From: Candidatus Raymondbacteria bacterium RIFOXYA2_FULL_49_16
Lineage (GTDB): Bacteria; Fibrobacterota; OXYB2-FULL-49-7; XYB2-FULL-49-35
Length of the DNA stretch: 47,958 bases
NCBI GenBank assembly: GCA_001789205.1
Contig: MFYT01000078.1
Coordinates: 1 to 47,958, forward strand
Reading direction: 5' to 3'
Numbering within the stretch: position 1 is the first letter of the stretch; every line of letters begins with the position of its first letter. Below the pieces are notes generated by a model, which worked only from the letters and a program-made list of their open reading frames with translations, ran no database searches and was not told the origin of the DNA. A program made the translations under genes and the position numbers. This document shows positions 23,796 through 32,205 of this stretch, one piece after another.

Positions 23796-24866
23796 ATGCA
23801 ATTAACCGGCTTGGGATGGTCTCCCTTTTTTGAGAGTTCTTTTGAAAAACATCGCCTCCAAGGCTATTCAGCGTTGAGAATAGTCAGAGTAAATAGAGCA
23901 AATTATATCGCAAGTAATGGCGTCAGCGATTTTCCCTGCGAAATAACCGGCAAATTCAGCTTTCAATCCGAGGGCAAAGGCGATTTTCCCACAGCAGGTG
24001 ACTGGGTCGTTGCATCAGAGATTCCAAAGGAACAAAAAGCAATGATCCATGCGGTTCTTCCCAGAAAGAGCGCCTTCAGCCGCAAAGTCGCGGGCCAGAA
24101 AGCAGATGAACAAATTATTGCCGCAAATATTGATACTGTTTTCATTGTCACTGGATTGGATCAGAATTTCAGTTTAAGGCGGATTGAACGCTACTTATCA
24201 TTGGCCTGGGAAAGCGGGGCAACACCAGTCGTGGTCTTGAACAAATCCGACCTGTGCCAGGATGCAGAAGAAAAAAAAGCCGCTGTTGAATCCATTGCAC
24301 ATGGGGTCGATGTTTGCACACTCAGCGCCAAATGCCAGAGCGGCATGGACCTTTTAAAGAACTATATAAAATCAGGAACAACTGTTGCCTTTATTGGTTC
24401 TTCCGGGGTGGGCAAATCCACTATCATTAACGCGGTTCTTGGGTTTGACCGGCTTGCGGTAAATGAAGTCAGTGAATTGGGCAGCCGCGGCCGTCATACG
24501 ACAACGTTCCGGGAATTAATCCTCCTTCCCAACGGAGGCATGGTCATCGATACCCCTGGCATGCGTGAATTACAGGTATGGGGGGATGAAACAGGATTGG
24601 AACACACTTTCAGTGATATCGAACAGTTGTCAACGCGTTGCCGTTTCAAAGACTGTGCTCATGAAACTGAACCTGGCTGCGCTGTGCAGGCAGGCATACA
24701 GAATGGCGCCCTCGATGCCAAACGCTGGGAAAGCTATCTAAAACTGAAGAAGGAATTCGCATATATAGCCGATCGCCAGACCATGAAGGCAAGTGCAATT
24801 GAAAAAGCCCGTTGGAAAAACATCAGTAAATATGCCAAACAACTGAAAAAGGACGCCAACAATTGA
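23796..24866 (+). CDS. rsgA: ribosome small subunit-dependent GTPase RsgA
   Basis: A circularly permuted GTPase of about 356 residues that assists late 30S maturation. N-terminal OB-like domain (about 1-95), then G motifs in the permuted order: G4 NKSD near 149, G1 GSSGVGKST near 203, G3 DTPGMREL near 251. A C-terminal zinc-binding part carries CRFKDCAHETEPGC. I placed the start at 23796 because homology to RsgA and to the collapsed copy at 20034 begins there (WSPFFE), although the frame is open upstream to 23715, overlapping the flavodiiron gene. Its TGA overlaps the TTG start of the next gene. It resembles the longer RsgA type with basic C-terminal tail (KKDANN). One collapsed paralogous copy lies 3.8 kb upstream. 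Confidence 0.95.
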   Translation: MQLTGLGWSPFFESSFEKHRLQGYSALRIVRVNRANYIASNGVSDFPCEITGKFSFQSEGKGDFPTAGDWVVASEIPKEQKAMIHAVLPRKSAFSRKVAGQKADEQIIAANIDTVFIVTGLDQNFSLRRIERYLSLAWESGATPVVVLNKSDLCQDAEEKKAAVESIAHGVDVCTLSAKCQSGMDLLKNYIKSGTTVAFIGSSGVGKSTIINAVLGFDRLAVNEVSELGSRGRHTTTFRELILLPNGGMVIDTPGMRELQVWGDETGLEHTFSDIEQLSTRCRFKDCAHETEPGCAVQAGIQNGALDAKRWESYLKLKKEFAYIADRQTMKASAIEKARWKNISKYAKQLKKDANN

Positions 24867-25534
24867 AAACCGCTTTTTTCTTCTGTCTGTTATTCAACGT
24901 AATTGTGTCCACTCTATCGGCCAGACTGATGATCAGTTTCTCAGATTCATGCACCTGCAATGGAAAACGCACAGATTGTTATGGCTTCAAGGACGAAGCC
25001 GGTCGCATTATCACTGCGGCAAAATATCAGTTCATCGACCAGGACACAATCTATTCCAGCCATTATTACGCCATCAACTGCAACGGCGAGTTTCTGGCCA
25101 TCGACAGCACCGGCAAAGAGCTTTTCACCATCTTCCCCTTTGATAATGGTCCGGATTACGCTTCAGAAGGTCTTTTCCGGTATATCGAAAACGGAAAAAT
25201 CGGGTTTGCGGACACAAATTACGCTGCTGTCATCAAAGCCCAGTACGACTTTGCCACACCATTCAACCACGGATTGTCCGCGTTCTGTGTTGGATGTAAA
25301 AAAACCCCGGTTTATTCAATAGATCACAAGACCCGCAAAGAGACAATAGAGGAGTACCCAGAGCATTGCTCGTACACTGGCGGCAAATGGGGATTTATTA
25401 ATGCTAAGAATGAGGTTGTCGTTGATCCGGTCCTTGACCCCATCTCAAGCTTTGACAGTACAACCGCGATCACGTGGAAAAACAATAAAAAGAAGACAAT
25501 TAATCTCAAGACAATCCGGAAAGACCGGAAATAG
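24863..25534 (+). CDS. secreted WG-repeat protein
   Basis: A 223-residue exported protein. The start is TTG at 24863, overlapping the rsgA stop (TTGA), and a GGA-type site lies upstream. Signal peptide about residues 1-19 (FFFCLLFNVIVSTLSA). Then WG (KWG leptospiral-type) beta repeats: YGFKDEAGRIITAAKYQFI, IGFADTNYAAVIKAQYDF and WGFINAKNEVVVDPVLD. WG-repeat proteins are usually surface or periplasmic and of unknown function. Six Cys in the secreted part (SCTC, DCYG, INCN, CVGC and others) could form disulfides. The C-terminus is very basic. The pairing with rsgA is duplicated in the collapsed locus at 20034-20447, so the two genes have moved as a unit. Confidence 0.82.
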   Translation: MKTAFFFCLLFNVIVSTLSARLMISFSDSCTCNGKRTDCYGFKDEAGRIITAAKYQFIDQDTIYSSHYYAINCNGEFLAIDSTGKELFTIFPFDNGPDYASEGLFRYIENGKIGFADTNYAAVIKAQYDFATPFNHGLSAFCVGCKKTPVYSIDHKTRKETIEEYPEHCSYTGGKWGFINAKNEVVVDPVLDPISSFDSTTAITWKNNKKKTINLKTIRKDRK

Positions 25535-25561
25535 CCTCTTATACGACAAGAGCACCTTATA

Positions 25562-27154
25562 TTAGCTATCCGACAGACGAAACACCATTTTACACCTGGG
25601 AATCTGAAGCACATCAAAACCAATTACAGTAACCGTTTTGTGCACTCTCAACAGCTCAGCTAGTTTCTCAAGCGGGACATCCCCTTTTGATACAGAAACC
25701 GGTTCTATTTTCACATCCGCCAGATCAGCCTCTGTCTCTTCTCTTGAGGTCCAATTCCCCATGCTCTGCGTTGTGGTATTGACCCAGTTTTTGACCCTTG
25801 GAACAAGGTCCACGATATCCAACATCTGAGTATTCCGTGGATACCATATATTCTGCACCTTGGCCATAAAATTCATTGAATCCGGCGAACCAGAATAGAA
25901 ACGCACTGAATTGATAGCTCCTTGAGCCATAATAGGGTCAAAATCCTTTTCTGTCAGTGTTTTAATGGAAAAACTGCCAAGGTCAACACATGTTTCTTCC
26001 ACGCCGCCCCACAAACGTCTCTGTTTCTCAGGCACAAACGCCCCTATGTTCTCAAAAAAACCCATTGCGCTGCCCGTGCCGTCCAAAGTCGCCTGGAGCG
26101 AACCAGGATAATAACAAAACGCACCTTGGTCAGACAGGTAATATTTTTCAAACCTGACTCTCACAAAGGTCTCAAAGGATTTTCGGGCTTTTTCCTTGTT
26201 TTCCCGTGAAACTCCTTTCCACAAATACCGCGTGAGAAGCGAAACGCCTTTCCCTGTTCTCAGCGTCCATCCATGCCATTCATCGAGGTCGCTGATATCA
26301 GGTGGTGGTTCAGCCATAACCAGGAGTGTGTTCGCGAACATTTTATCTTTGTACCGTAAAGGAAACAATACGTGTCTATCATTGCCATTGTTATCCACAA
26401 ACGCTTTGACAATTGACCCGGTATTGTGCAGGTCCAGTTTTAGCAATTTTCCAGAAAAACGGGACCGCGGCCCCCAAAACCCGGTTTGAGGGTCCTGATT
26501 GTCGTATAACCATTTTAAAAGCGCCTGCTTCCATTCAGGGGAAAAGGTGTATAAATGGTATTTGTTGACAATATCATCGTCCCTGGAATAGCCCGCAAGG
26601 TCACGGACCATATGAAAAGAGCTTTCCGGCAATTTGGCCGCAAGCCAGCCGATATTGGCAAGATCATCCAGATAGGCGGTTAATTTTTCAGGCGTATTGA
26701 TTGCGTCAAAAAATGTTAGCGGATATTTGAGCTGCATAGGCTGCCCGGTTTCCTTTGCCAGGGCATCGAGAAGCAGCAATACATTGCCTGTTGGCCCTTC
26801 ATAGGTGCAATAGGGCGCTGCATCGTCCATGAACGCGCCTGTTTTAGGGTTTTGGAGGTTAAGATAAAAGTCCATCTCCTGCTTTTTATCCGTGAATGCG
26901 GGTAATTTGATTAACCCCTGCCGTGCTTTGAGCTGTTTGTGATATTTTCTAATGCTAGAGACTGCTTTTTCATACTGCCCCTTATCGAGATCATAGGCAA
27001 AGCCCAACATCTTGAACTCAAATTCAGCCATGTAATAGCCTTCTTCCTGACACTCTTTGTTCAATCTGAATAAATCAGGAATAAGCGAGAAACTATGCGC
27101 CCATATGCCGAGTATCACGAGCAGGGACGAAAGAGTAATGCCTGCGGTCACCAT
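25562..27154 (-). CDS. membrane-anchored toroid-fold protein (terpenoid cyclase/prenyltransferase-like), function unknown
   Basis: About 530 residues. The frame opens at 27175 directly after the upstream stop, but the ATG at 27154 is preferred: an AGGAGG lies nine bases before it, and the residues that would precede it are simply the translation of that site. A single N-terminal hydrophobic segment (about 3-22) anchors or exports the protein. Repeated elements such as FYLNLQNPKTGAFMDD and LYDNQDPQTGFWG are the Gln/Gly-Phe-type turns of alpha/alpha-toroid enzymes (squalene-hopene cyclase, prenyltransferase beta, polysaccharide lyase-like folds). No DXDD cyclase motif or zinc triad was recognised, so the activity is open. 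It is the third gene of the PadR-controlled operon, after the barrel protein. Confidence 0.72.
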   Translation of the reverse strand: MVTAGITLSSLLVILGIWAHSFSLIPDLFRLNKECQEEGYYMAEFEFKMLGFAYDLDKGQYEKAVSSIRKYHKQLKARQGLIKLPAFTDKKQEMDFYLNLQNPKTGAFMDDAAPYCTYEGPTGNVLLLLDALAKETGQPMQLKYPLTFFDAINTPEKLTAYLDDLANIGWLAAKLPESSFHMVRDLAGYSRDDDIVNKYHLYTFSPEWKQALLKWLYDNQDPQTGFWGPRSRFSGKLLKLDLHNTGSIVKAFVDNNGNDRHVLFPLRYKDKMFANTLLVMAEPPPDISDLDEWHGWTLRTGKGVSLLTRYLWKGVSRENKEKARKSFETFVRVRFEKYYLSDQGAFCYYPGSLQATLDGTGSAMGFFENIGAFVPEKQRRLWGGVEETCVDLGSFSIKTLTEKDFDPIMAQGAINSVRFYSGSPDSMNFMAKVQNIWYPRNTQMLDIVDLVPRVKNWVNTTTQSMGNWTSREETEADLADVKIEPVSVSKGDVPLEKLAELLRVHKTVTVIGFDVLQIPRCKMVFRLSDS

Positions 27155-27175
27155 AATGGTACGCCTCCTGAGCAT

Positions 27176-28252
27176 TTAAAACGCTTCTTTCAATTTGATA
27201 TACTTCACCAATTCCCCGTCGCTGTTATATGCCAGGTCGAACCGGATATTGATATTCTGCTTCCTTTGAACAGCTATCCTGAATCCAATCCCGGCCGCTG
27301 CCTTGATATGCGACCCAAAGTCTTGGAACGTATCCGCCGTTTCGCCTGCGCCGGCAAAAACAGTTGCGCCAAACCGCCACCAAATGGGAAAACGGAACTC
27401 TGTTTGTCCTGCAATGCAGTTTCTCGCTTTATAGCGGCTGCCTCCAAACCCTCTGACAAGCTTATTGCCGCCCAGGGACGGCAAATAATTGATTGGAACA
27501 TCACCGCGGGTCGTTTCCCCCTTTATATGGAACCCTAAAACGCACGTGGAAAAAAAAGGAATATAATACCGGTAGCTCAAGCCGGTATATTCGAATTGCG
27601 ACGAACTGAGCAATGCGGGTGAGTAATAGGTGCTGGTTAAGGATATCTGGTATCCGCTTCTTTTATATATTCCCGGGTTTGTGGTCTTATAGAGCAGACC
27701 GATCCCCAGGCCGGAGCTCTGTGTCTCATCACTTGCCACCAACTCATCATCCACAAGAATATCGCCTGATTCTATATCACGTATATCATGATACAAAAAA
27801 TCATACATAGCGCTGACATAGAAATGGTCCAAAACGCTGAACGAATATGAGACGCCAAACGGCACATCAATCGAGGTAAACGTCTGCTTGTCAGCATTAG
27901 TCGCATGTTCACCATCGCCATAGAAGTAGTCGATGTATTTCTCACAACCGAGGACTACATTGAGCGCACGGTCATTGCCTTTAAAATTCTTGGTGACTTC
28001 GCCGTGCACATTGGCCCCGCCATTCAGGGAAATGGTGGTTGTCAGGTCCAGCTCATCCAATTCCTGTGATGCATTGTCCGGATCAGGGTTAAAATAAAAC
28101 GCGCTGTGCGCTCCAAAGGTCCAGCTTGCGTCATCATCATATCCAATAATAGGCTGAACGCCAACACCCCACCGGTCTTTTTCCTCTGCAGCCATGAGGC
28201 GCACAGAGCACAGAAGCACCACGAAAAGTATTAAACCATAGCAACGATGCAT
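27176..28252 (-). CDS. Omp85-type outer membrane barrel protein without POTRA domains
   Basis: A 358-residue exported protein with signal peptide to about residue 21 (RLMA). The rest is a beta-barrel with alternating strands. The C-terminal half has the surface antigen/BamA-type signature: LPSLGGNKLVRGFGGSRYKARN (the LRGF-type lock loop), then TEFRFPI and AAAGIGFRI. It has no POTRA repeats and is short, so it is more like a patatin-less, PlpD/BamL-type barrel than BamA itself. The ATG overlaps the PadR stop by one base (TGATG), and the stop abuts the next gene. Its likely role is as a channel or receptor controlled by PadR; substrate unknown. Confidence 0.8.
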   Translation of the reverse strand: MHRCYGLILFVVLLCSVRLMAAEEKDRWGVGVQPIIGYDDDASWTFGAHSAFYFNPDPDNASQELDELDLTTTISLNGGANVHGEVTKNFKGNDRALNVVLGCEKYIDYFYGDGEHATNADKQTFTSIDVPFGVSYSFSVLDHFYVSAMYDFLYHDIRDIESGDILVDDELVASDETQSSGLGIGLLYKTTNPGIYKRSGYQISLTSTYYSPALLSSSQFEYTGLSYRYYIPFFSTCVLGFHIKGETTRGDVPINYLPSLGGNKLVRGFGGSRYKARNCIAGQTEFRFPIWWRFGATVFAGAGETADTFQDFGSHIKAAAGIGFRIAVQRKQNINIRFDLAYNSDGELVKYIKLKEAF

Positions 28253-28818
28253 CAGGCCTTCCCTTTTTCAATATTTTCCTTCAGAAACTGCATGGTCTCT
28301 TTTGCCCATTTGACGTTCGCCTTGGTCACATACCTGCCCCTGCTTAGAACAATCCGCCAATAGGGCAGATTGTCCTCTTTTCCAGAGAGCCTGAGATATT
28401 CCTTTAGCTGTTGTTCGACCATATCAAGCTGTTGCAATTCTCGCTTATACGCCATCAACCGTTTCTCCACCTGCGCATGGAGCTTTTCAAATCCAATATG
28501 GGACGAATGAAGCACCCGCACCAAAAACGCATTGCGCTGGTCTTCTCCGATGGTTTCTGGCGGATTTTCCAGCCATTGGGCAAGGCTTTGTTTGCCCTGT
28601 TTTGTTATTCCATATACGCGTTTATGCGGCCCTTTGTCGCTTGGTTTCACCTTGGATTGAATGTCCCCCTTCTTTTCCAATGATTTTAATTCCCGGTAAA
28701 TCTGGCTGGTTTCAGCTGCCCAGAAAAAATTGATTGAGTCGTTAAATATCTTTTTAAGGTCGTATCCGCTCATGGAAAAATAGTTGAGCAGGCCGAGTAA
28801 TCCATACGGTAATGACAT
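28252..28818 (-). CDS. PadR-family transcriptional regulator
   Basis: A 188-residue cytoplasmic repressor. N-terminal winged helix (about 1-80) with the PadR features LPYGLLGLLNYFSMSGYDLKKIF, TSQIYRELKSLEKKG and the wing KRVYGITKQGKQSL; C-terminal Vir-type helical dimerisation domain with Trp and Tyr at about 150-165 (NLPYWRIVLSRGRYV). PadR proteins respond to phenolics, antibiotics or stress signals and often repress an adjacent membrane-protein operon including themselves. Here the gene heads a three-gene operon (PadR, barrel, toroid protein), and a strong promoter with an overlapping 10-bp inverted repeat lies just upstream, which fits autorepression. The ribosome site is GGAAGGGAG. Confidence 0.9.
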   Translation of the reverse strand: MSLPYGLLGLLNYFSMSGYDLKKIFNDSINFFWAAETSQIYRELKSLEKKGDIQSKVKPSDKGPHKRVYGITKQGKQSLAQWLENPPETIGEDQRNAFLVRVLHSSHIGFEKLHAQVEKRLMAYKRELQQLDMVEQQLKEYLRLSGKEDNLPYWRIVLSRGRYVTKANVKWAKETMQFLKENIEKGKA

Positions 28819-28832
28819 GATAGCTCCCTTCC

Positions 28833-28877
28833 ACTATTCTACTTGTTTAATATATTATTTGTGGAATAGTTTGTCAA
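28833..28877 (-). promoter_or_regulatory. sigma-70 promoter with probable PadR operator
   Basis: On the minus strand TTGACA (28877-28872) and TATATT (28854-28849) are separated by exactly 17 bases. An inverted repeat, ACTATTCTAC (28833-28842) against GTGGAATAGT (28861-28870), with one mismatch, brackets the -10 and spacer, as expected for an autoregulatory PadR site. Confidence 0.72.
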
Positions 28878-28971
28878 CAATAAACCTGAATACGCCCGCC
28901 CACGAAGATATTCAGCATCAGCCTGAGAAAACCAGAAGCATTTTTTAACACTTTTATTCAATCATAATTAA

Positions 28972-29012
28972 TTGTTTAAACATTCATTTAAATGTATATT
29001 ATAACCAGGAGG
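28972..29012 (+). promoter_or_regulatory. toxin-antitoxin promoter with paired palindromes
   Basis: Two perfect 10-bp palindromes, TGTTTAAACA (28973-28982) and CATTTAAATG (28985-28994), lie 12 bp apart centre to centre. They overlap a weak TTGTTT / TATATT promoter (28972-28977 and 28995-29000). An AGGAGG (29007-29012) precedes the antitoxin ATG. This fits cooperative autorepression by a Phd-type antitoxin. Confidence 0.6.
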
Positions 29013-29016
29013 TACT

Positions 29017-29310
29017 ATGACATTCAGCCTTAAAACAATACGTCCTATTACAGAACTTCGAACCAGGGCCGATGACCTGTTCAAGCTTTCAAAAAAATCA
29101 GACGGCCCGGTCGTCATCACCCAAAACGGGGTCGCTGTTGGCGTTCTCATGGCCGCAGATATCTACGAGCGACTACAGGACAATGTTGAGGAATCACGAT
29201 TGCTCGAAATGATGGATGAAGCTGAAAAAGACATTAAAAATAATGACACATTCAGCCATGCTGAGTTCAAAAAACGTGTTGAGACAGCACTTAAGAGTCC
29301 GGCCAAATGA
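29017..29310 (+). CDS. Phd/YefM-type antitoxin
   Basis: A 97-residue DNA-binding antitoxin. The N-terminal Phd/YefM fold is seen in TIRPITELRTRADDLFKL, GPVVITQNGVAVGVLMAADIYERL. The C-terminal part (EESRLLEMMDEAEKDI and onwards) is acidic and helical, as in the segment that wraps and neutralises the toxin. The ATG of the toxin overlaps its TGA. Expected to repress its own operon through the palindromes just upstream. Confidence 0.92.
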   Translation: MTFSLKTIRPITELRTRADDLFKLSKKSDGPVVITQNGVAVGVLMAADIYERLQDNVEESRLLEMMDEAEKDIKNNDTFSHAEFKKRVETALKSPAK

Positions 29311-29606
29311 GCTGTCAACATTCATTAGTCTATACCCGTTCATTTTTAAAAGACGTTCTAAAAGCAATCTCTTACAAATTGGACCAGGGGCATTCGGACG
29401 CACCGGTTTTTTACCAGGACATGTGCGCAAAAATTGAACACCTTAGGGACCATCCGGAGATTGGGAGCAAACCTGCGCACTTTCCAGTATTTTGCGCCCG
29501 TGGATACCGGTTCCTGCCCTATGGTTCGTTCAACATCTTCTATGCGGTTAGAGGCAAAACAGTAGTATGCATGCGGTTACGGCATACCAGCAGGCAACCC
29601 ATCTAA
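29307..29606 (+). CDS. ParE/RelE-superfamily toxin
   Basis: A 99-residue toxin, four-base overlap with the antitoxin. The fold pattern is that of ParE/RelE: an N-terminal helix pair (YTRSFLKDVLKAISYKLD, DMCAKIEHLRDHPEIGSK) and C-terminal strands with YRFLPYGSFNIFYAVRGKTVVCMRLRHTSRQ-type ending (quoted core: NIFYAVRGKTVV). The final RLRHTSRQ resembles the conserved hRhlHxxR end of the family. Whether it cleaves mRNA (RelE) or poisons gyrase (ParE) cannot be decided by eye; the sequence looks closer to ParE. The corrinoid activator gene starts only 12 bases downstream, which is unusual for a toxin-antitoxin operon. Confidence 0.88.
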   Translation: MSCQHSLVYTRSFLKDVLKAISYKLDQGHSDAPVFYQDMCAKIEHLRDHPEIGSKPAHFPVFCARGYRFLPYGSFNIFYAVRGKTVVCMRLRHTSRQPI

Positions 29607-29618
29607 AGGGAATGATAT

Positions 29619-31124
29619 ATGAAAAACATCGCCATTCACCAGGGCGACAAAGTCCTGCGCGCACAAGCGCCCGAAGGCACTCGCCTGCTCGATGTTATTC
29701 AACAGAGTCAGCGCCACATCCACGCCCTGTGCGGAGGCAAGGGCACGTGCCGAAAATGCACGGTCGAGGTGGAGGGTGAAGGCAAGGTCCTTGCCTGCCA
29801 ATACCTTGTACACAAGGACATCTCAATCAAACTGTCTGAAAAACACGCGGCAAAAATACTCGAATTGTCTGAAACGCTTGAGAAAAAAGTCATGTTTGAC
29901 GCTGGACTGGCCTCACCAGCTCCGGGTGACAACCCTGTCTATGGCATTGCTGTTGATATTGGCACAACAACCATTGTCATCTATCTTGAAAACCTCGTTG
30001 ACTATTCCCTTGTCGATGTGGCCGCGTTCCTTAATCCCCAGCATATTTATGGCCAGGACGTCATCTCCCGCGTCAACTACACAATAGAAAACAGGCAGGG
30101 ACTCGATATCCTTCAGAAAACCATCATTGATGCGACCAACAATTCCCTGATGACCCTCTGCGCCAGAAACAACATTGATAAAATCCAGATCGCCAAGGTT
30201 ATTTTCGTGGGCAACACCATCATGCTCCACCTGCTTCTGGGCATAGACCCCTCGCCCATTGCCGTGGCGCCTTTCACCCCGCGCTTTGTGGACATGCAGC
30301 AAAGAACCGGCAAAGAGATGAACCTGTATGCGGATCCGGGGGCAATAGTAAAAACCCTCTCCTCCCTTGCCGGATACGTTGGCGCGGACATCATTGCCGG
30401 ACTTGCGGCAACCCCGATTCCGTTTTCTGACAAATACTCACTCTATCTGGACATTGGCACTAATGGCGAAATTGCCCTGGGAAACAAAGACAAAATCTAT
30501 TGCTGCGCAACAGCCGCGGGTCCGGCTTTCGAGGGTGCGCGCATTGCCTGCGGCACCGGCGGCGTCGAAGGTGCGCTCTCAAAGTTCAAAAATGGAAAAT
30601 ACGAAACCATTGGCAATGAAAAAATCGCGGGTATCTGCGGTTCGGGTCTCATAGACGTGATAGCGTATCTGCTCGACAGCAATGCGATTGATGAAACCGG
30701 GCACATGGAAAACGACTTTATCATTGAAAAGCAGGCACATACCGGCACCGACCACGACATTGTGCTTACGCCAAAGGACATACGCGAGACCCAGCTAGCA
30801 AAGGCTGCCATCTATGCGGGCATTTTAATTATGATGAAAGTCGCCAAGATCAGCTTCGAACAGATTGATACCGTCTATCTGGCCGGAGGGTTTGGCAATT
30901 ACATGGATCCGGACAGTGCCATGCGCATAGGCCTCATACCCCGTGAATTAGGCGGAAAAATAAAACAGATCGGCAATGGCGCAGGCACTGGCGCGCGCCT
31001 GGCGCTGAAATCAGTTGAGTTTGAACGCGAAATAGAAAAAACAGTAAAGCAGTGTGAATATATTGAGTTATCAATGCGCCAGGATTTTAACGATGAATAT
31101 GTGAATGGAATGATGTTTATTTAA
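29619..31124 (+). CDS. corrinoid-protein activating [2Fe-2S] ferredoxin-ASKHA protein (RACo-like)
   Basis: A 501-residue cytoplasmic redox protein. The N-terminal plant-type ferredoxin domain has C38, C44, C47 and C60 (LCGGKGTCRKC and LAC). A linker region follows, then an ASKHA/DUF4445 ATPase domain with VDIGTTTIVIYLE (about 108-120), VGNTIMLHLLLG, LDIGTNGEIALG and LAGGFGNYMDPDSAM. Known role: RACo-type proteins use ATP to drive electron transfer that returns an oxidised Co(II) corrinoid to Co(I) during methyl-transfer catalysis. The activation target would be a corrinoid protein; none is in this window, but the homocysteine and pterin methyltransferases on the opposite strand (32202-33980) belong to the same chemistry. 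The ribosome site is AAGGGA. The gene is 12 bases past the toxin stop. Confidence 0.93.
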   Translation: MKNIAIHQGDKVLRAQAPEGTRLLDVIQQSQRHIHALCGGKGTCRKCTVEVEGEGKVLACQYLVHKDISIKLSEKHAAKILELSETLEKKVMFDAGLASPAPGDNPVYGIAVDIGTTTIVIYLENLVDYSLVDVAAFLNPQHIYGQDVISRVNYTIENRQGLDILQKTIIDATNNSLMTLCARNNIDKIQIAKVIFVGNTIMLHLLLGIDPSPIAVAPFTPRFVDMQQRTGKEMNLYADPGAIVKTLSSLAGYVGADIIAGLAATPIPFSDKYSLYLDIGTNGEIALGNKDKIYCCATAAGPAFEGARIACGTGGVEGALSKFKNGKYETIGNEKIAGICGSGLIDVIAYLLDSNAIDETGHMENDFIIEKQAHTGTDHDIVLTPKDIRETQLAKAAIYAGILIMMKVAKISFEQIDTVYLAGGFGNYMDPDSAMRIGLIPRELGGKIKQIGNGAGTGARLALKSVEFEREIEKTVKQCEYIELSMRQDFNDEYVNGMMFI

Positions 31125-31133
31125 AAAGGCTTA

Positions 31134-31214
31134 AAGGGTCAGAGATCCAAAGGGACAAAGTTTTTGTTCATGAAGACGCCCTTGACTCTTTGGCCCTTTG
31201 CGCCTCTGACCCTT
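31134..31214. terminator. long hairpin between convergent genes
   Basis: AAGGGTCAGAG (31134-31144) pairs with CTCTGACCCTT (31204-31214), and inside it CAAAGGGACAAAG (31148-31160) pairs with CTTTGGCCCTTTG (31188-31200) with one mismatch. The right side is followed by a T-rich stretch. It probably ends transcription from both sides. The right arms lie inside the coding region of the minus-strand gene that ends at 31168 and encode its last residues. Confidence 0.7.
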
Positions 31215-32205
31215 CCTTTTTGACTTCCCGTATCGACAAATTCATCCTGAAGTAGAAAAATATTCCTGTCACTACCACAGGCGTCCAACTGAGCAGATGA
31301 TAGAGTATTGCCACAGTGACCGCGTCAGCGGGATTGGCCCCGAACAATACCAGACCCTCTTTGCATGCCAGGTGAAGCGGCCCGATGTATCCTGGTGAAG
31401 ACGGTACGGCAACACCAAAAGCCACAACACTCATGACAAAAGTCGCCTGCAGCGGCCCAAGTGATATCCCCAGCATGTTCGCAAGAAGCCAGAGACACAA
31501 TCCATAACAAAGTACAATCAGGGGCGAGAGAACAGCCACGCCCGCAACTTTTTTAAGATCAAAAAGCCAGGCAGTGGCGCTGGACATGAGTTTGAGCCCG
31601 TGGCGGATGCCTTTGGCCAGAAGAGCAGGACTTCGCAGAGCAATCGCCCCCCCTATCCGTACGAAGAGATTGGGGAAAAACCGATAAAAAAGAATGGCCC
31701 CGATTATTCCGGCAACGCCTGCGGCGGCAATATGCGCAGGAACAATGACATCAACCGTACCGAAGAATTTTTTTTCAGCGAGGTCGACAAAAAAGATTGG
31801 AAACATCAGGAATATGCCGTACAACAGAGAATCGAGAACACGTTCAAAAGCGACCGACCCAAGTGAGGCATGTACGGAATACCGGTTGTTCTTGCATAGA
31901 AAATAGACCCGCGCAGCCTCGCCAATACGCGCGGGCAGCACGCTGTTGATCATAAAAGCAACCGTGGCAAGCGGAAAAAGACCTTTTTTGGAAGCACCTG
32001 GTTCGTCGGGCAGAAGCAGACCCCAGCGCGCGCCCCGTAAAAACAGGGAGAAAATAACCAGAACCACCACAAGCGCGGCAGTGATTGGGTTCACACGTTT
32101 GAACGATTCAGCCACAGCATGACCGTCAACGCCCTTGAGAAAAAAATAGAGAGCCACTACGGTAATGGCGATGCCCGCACCTATTTTTACACTCTTTGAT
32201 CTCAT
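31168..32205 (-). CDS. LPG_synthase_TM/UPF0104-type integral membrane protein (flippase-like)
   Basis: About 345 residues with roughly eight transmembrane segments. Family features: RVNPITAALVVVLVIFSLFLRGARW, FMINSVLPARIGEAARVYFL (the conserved N-x-x-x-P-x-R-x-G-E motif) and AFGVAVPSSPGYIGPLHLACKEGL (P-x-x-P-G-x-x-G motif). These match the membrane half of MprF and the stand-alone AglD-like proteins, thought to flip lipids or lipid-linked sugars. No synthase domain is fused. The start is placed at the ATG at 32205, which overlaps the stop of the upstream homocysteine methyltransferase gene (ATGA). The last 18 residues (KKEGSEAQRAKESRASS) are encoded by a terminator-like hairpin and are probably an accidental extension. 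Confidence 0.85.
   Translation of the reverse strand: MRSKSVKIGAGIAITVVALYFFLKGVDGHAVAESFKRVNPITAALVVVLVIFSLFLRGARWGLLLPDEPGASKKGLFPLATVAFMINSVLPARIGEAARVYFLCKNNRYSVHASLGSVAFERVLDSLLYGIFLMFPIFFVDLAEKKFFGTVDVIVPAHIAAAGVAGIIGAILFYRFFPNLFVRIGGAIALRSPALLAKGIRHGLKLMSSATAWLFDLKKVAGVAVLSPLIVLCYGLCLWLLANMLGISLGPLQATFVMSVVAFGVAVPSSPGYIGPLHLACKEGLVLFGANPADAVTVAILYHLLSWTPVVVTGIFFYFRMNLSIREVKKEGSEAQRAKESRASS

Noticed and set aside
29607-29618. Cobalamin riboswitch before the corrinoid activator gene
   Set aside because: Only 12 bases separate it from the toxin gene, and no B12-box-like sequence was seen upstream of it or of the methyltransferase genes.
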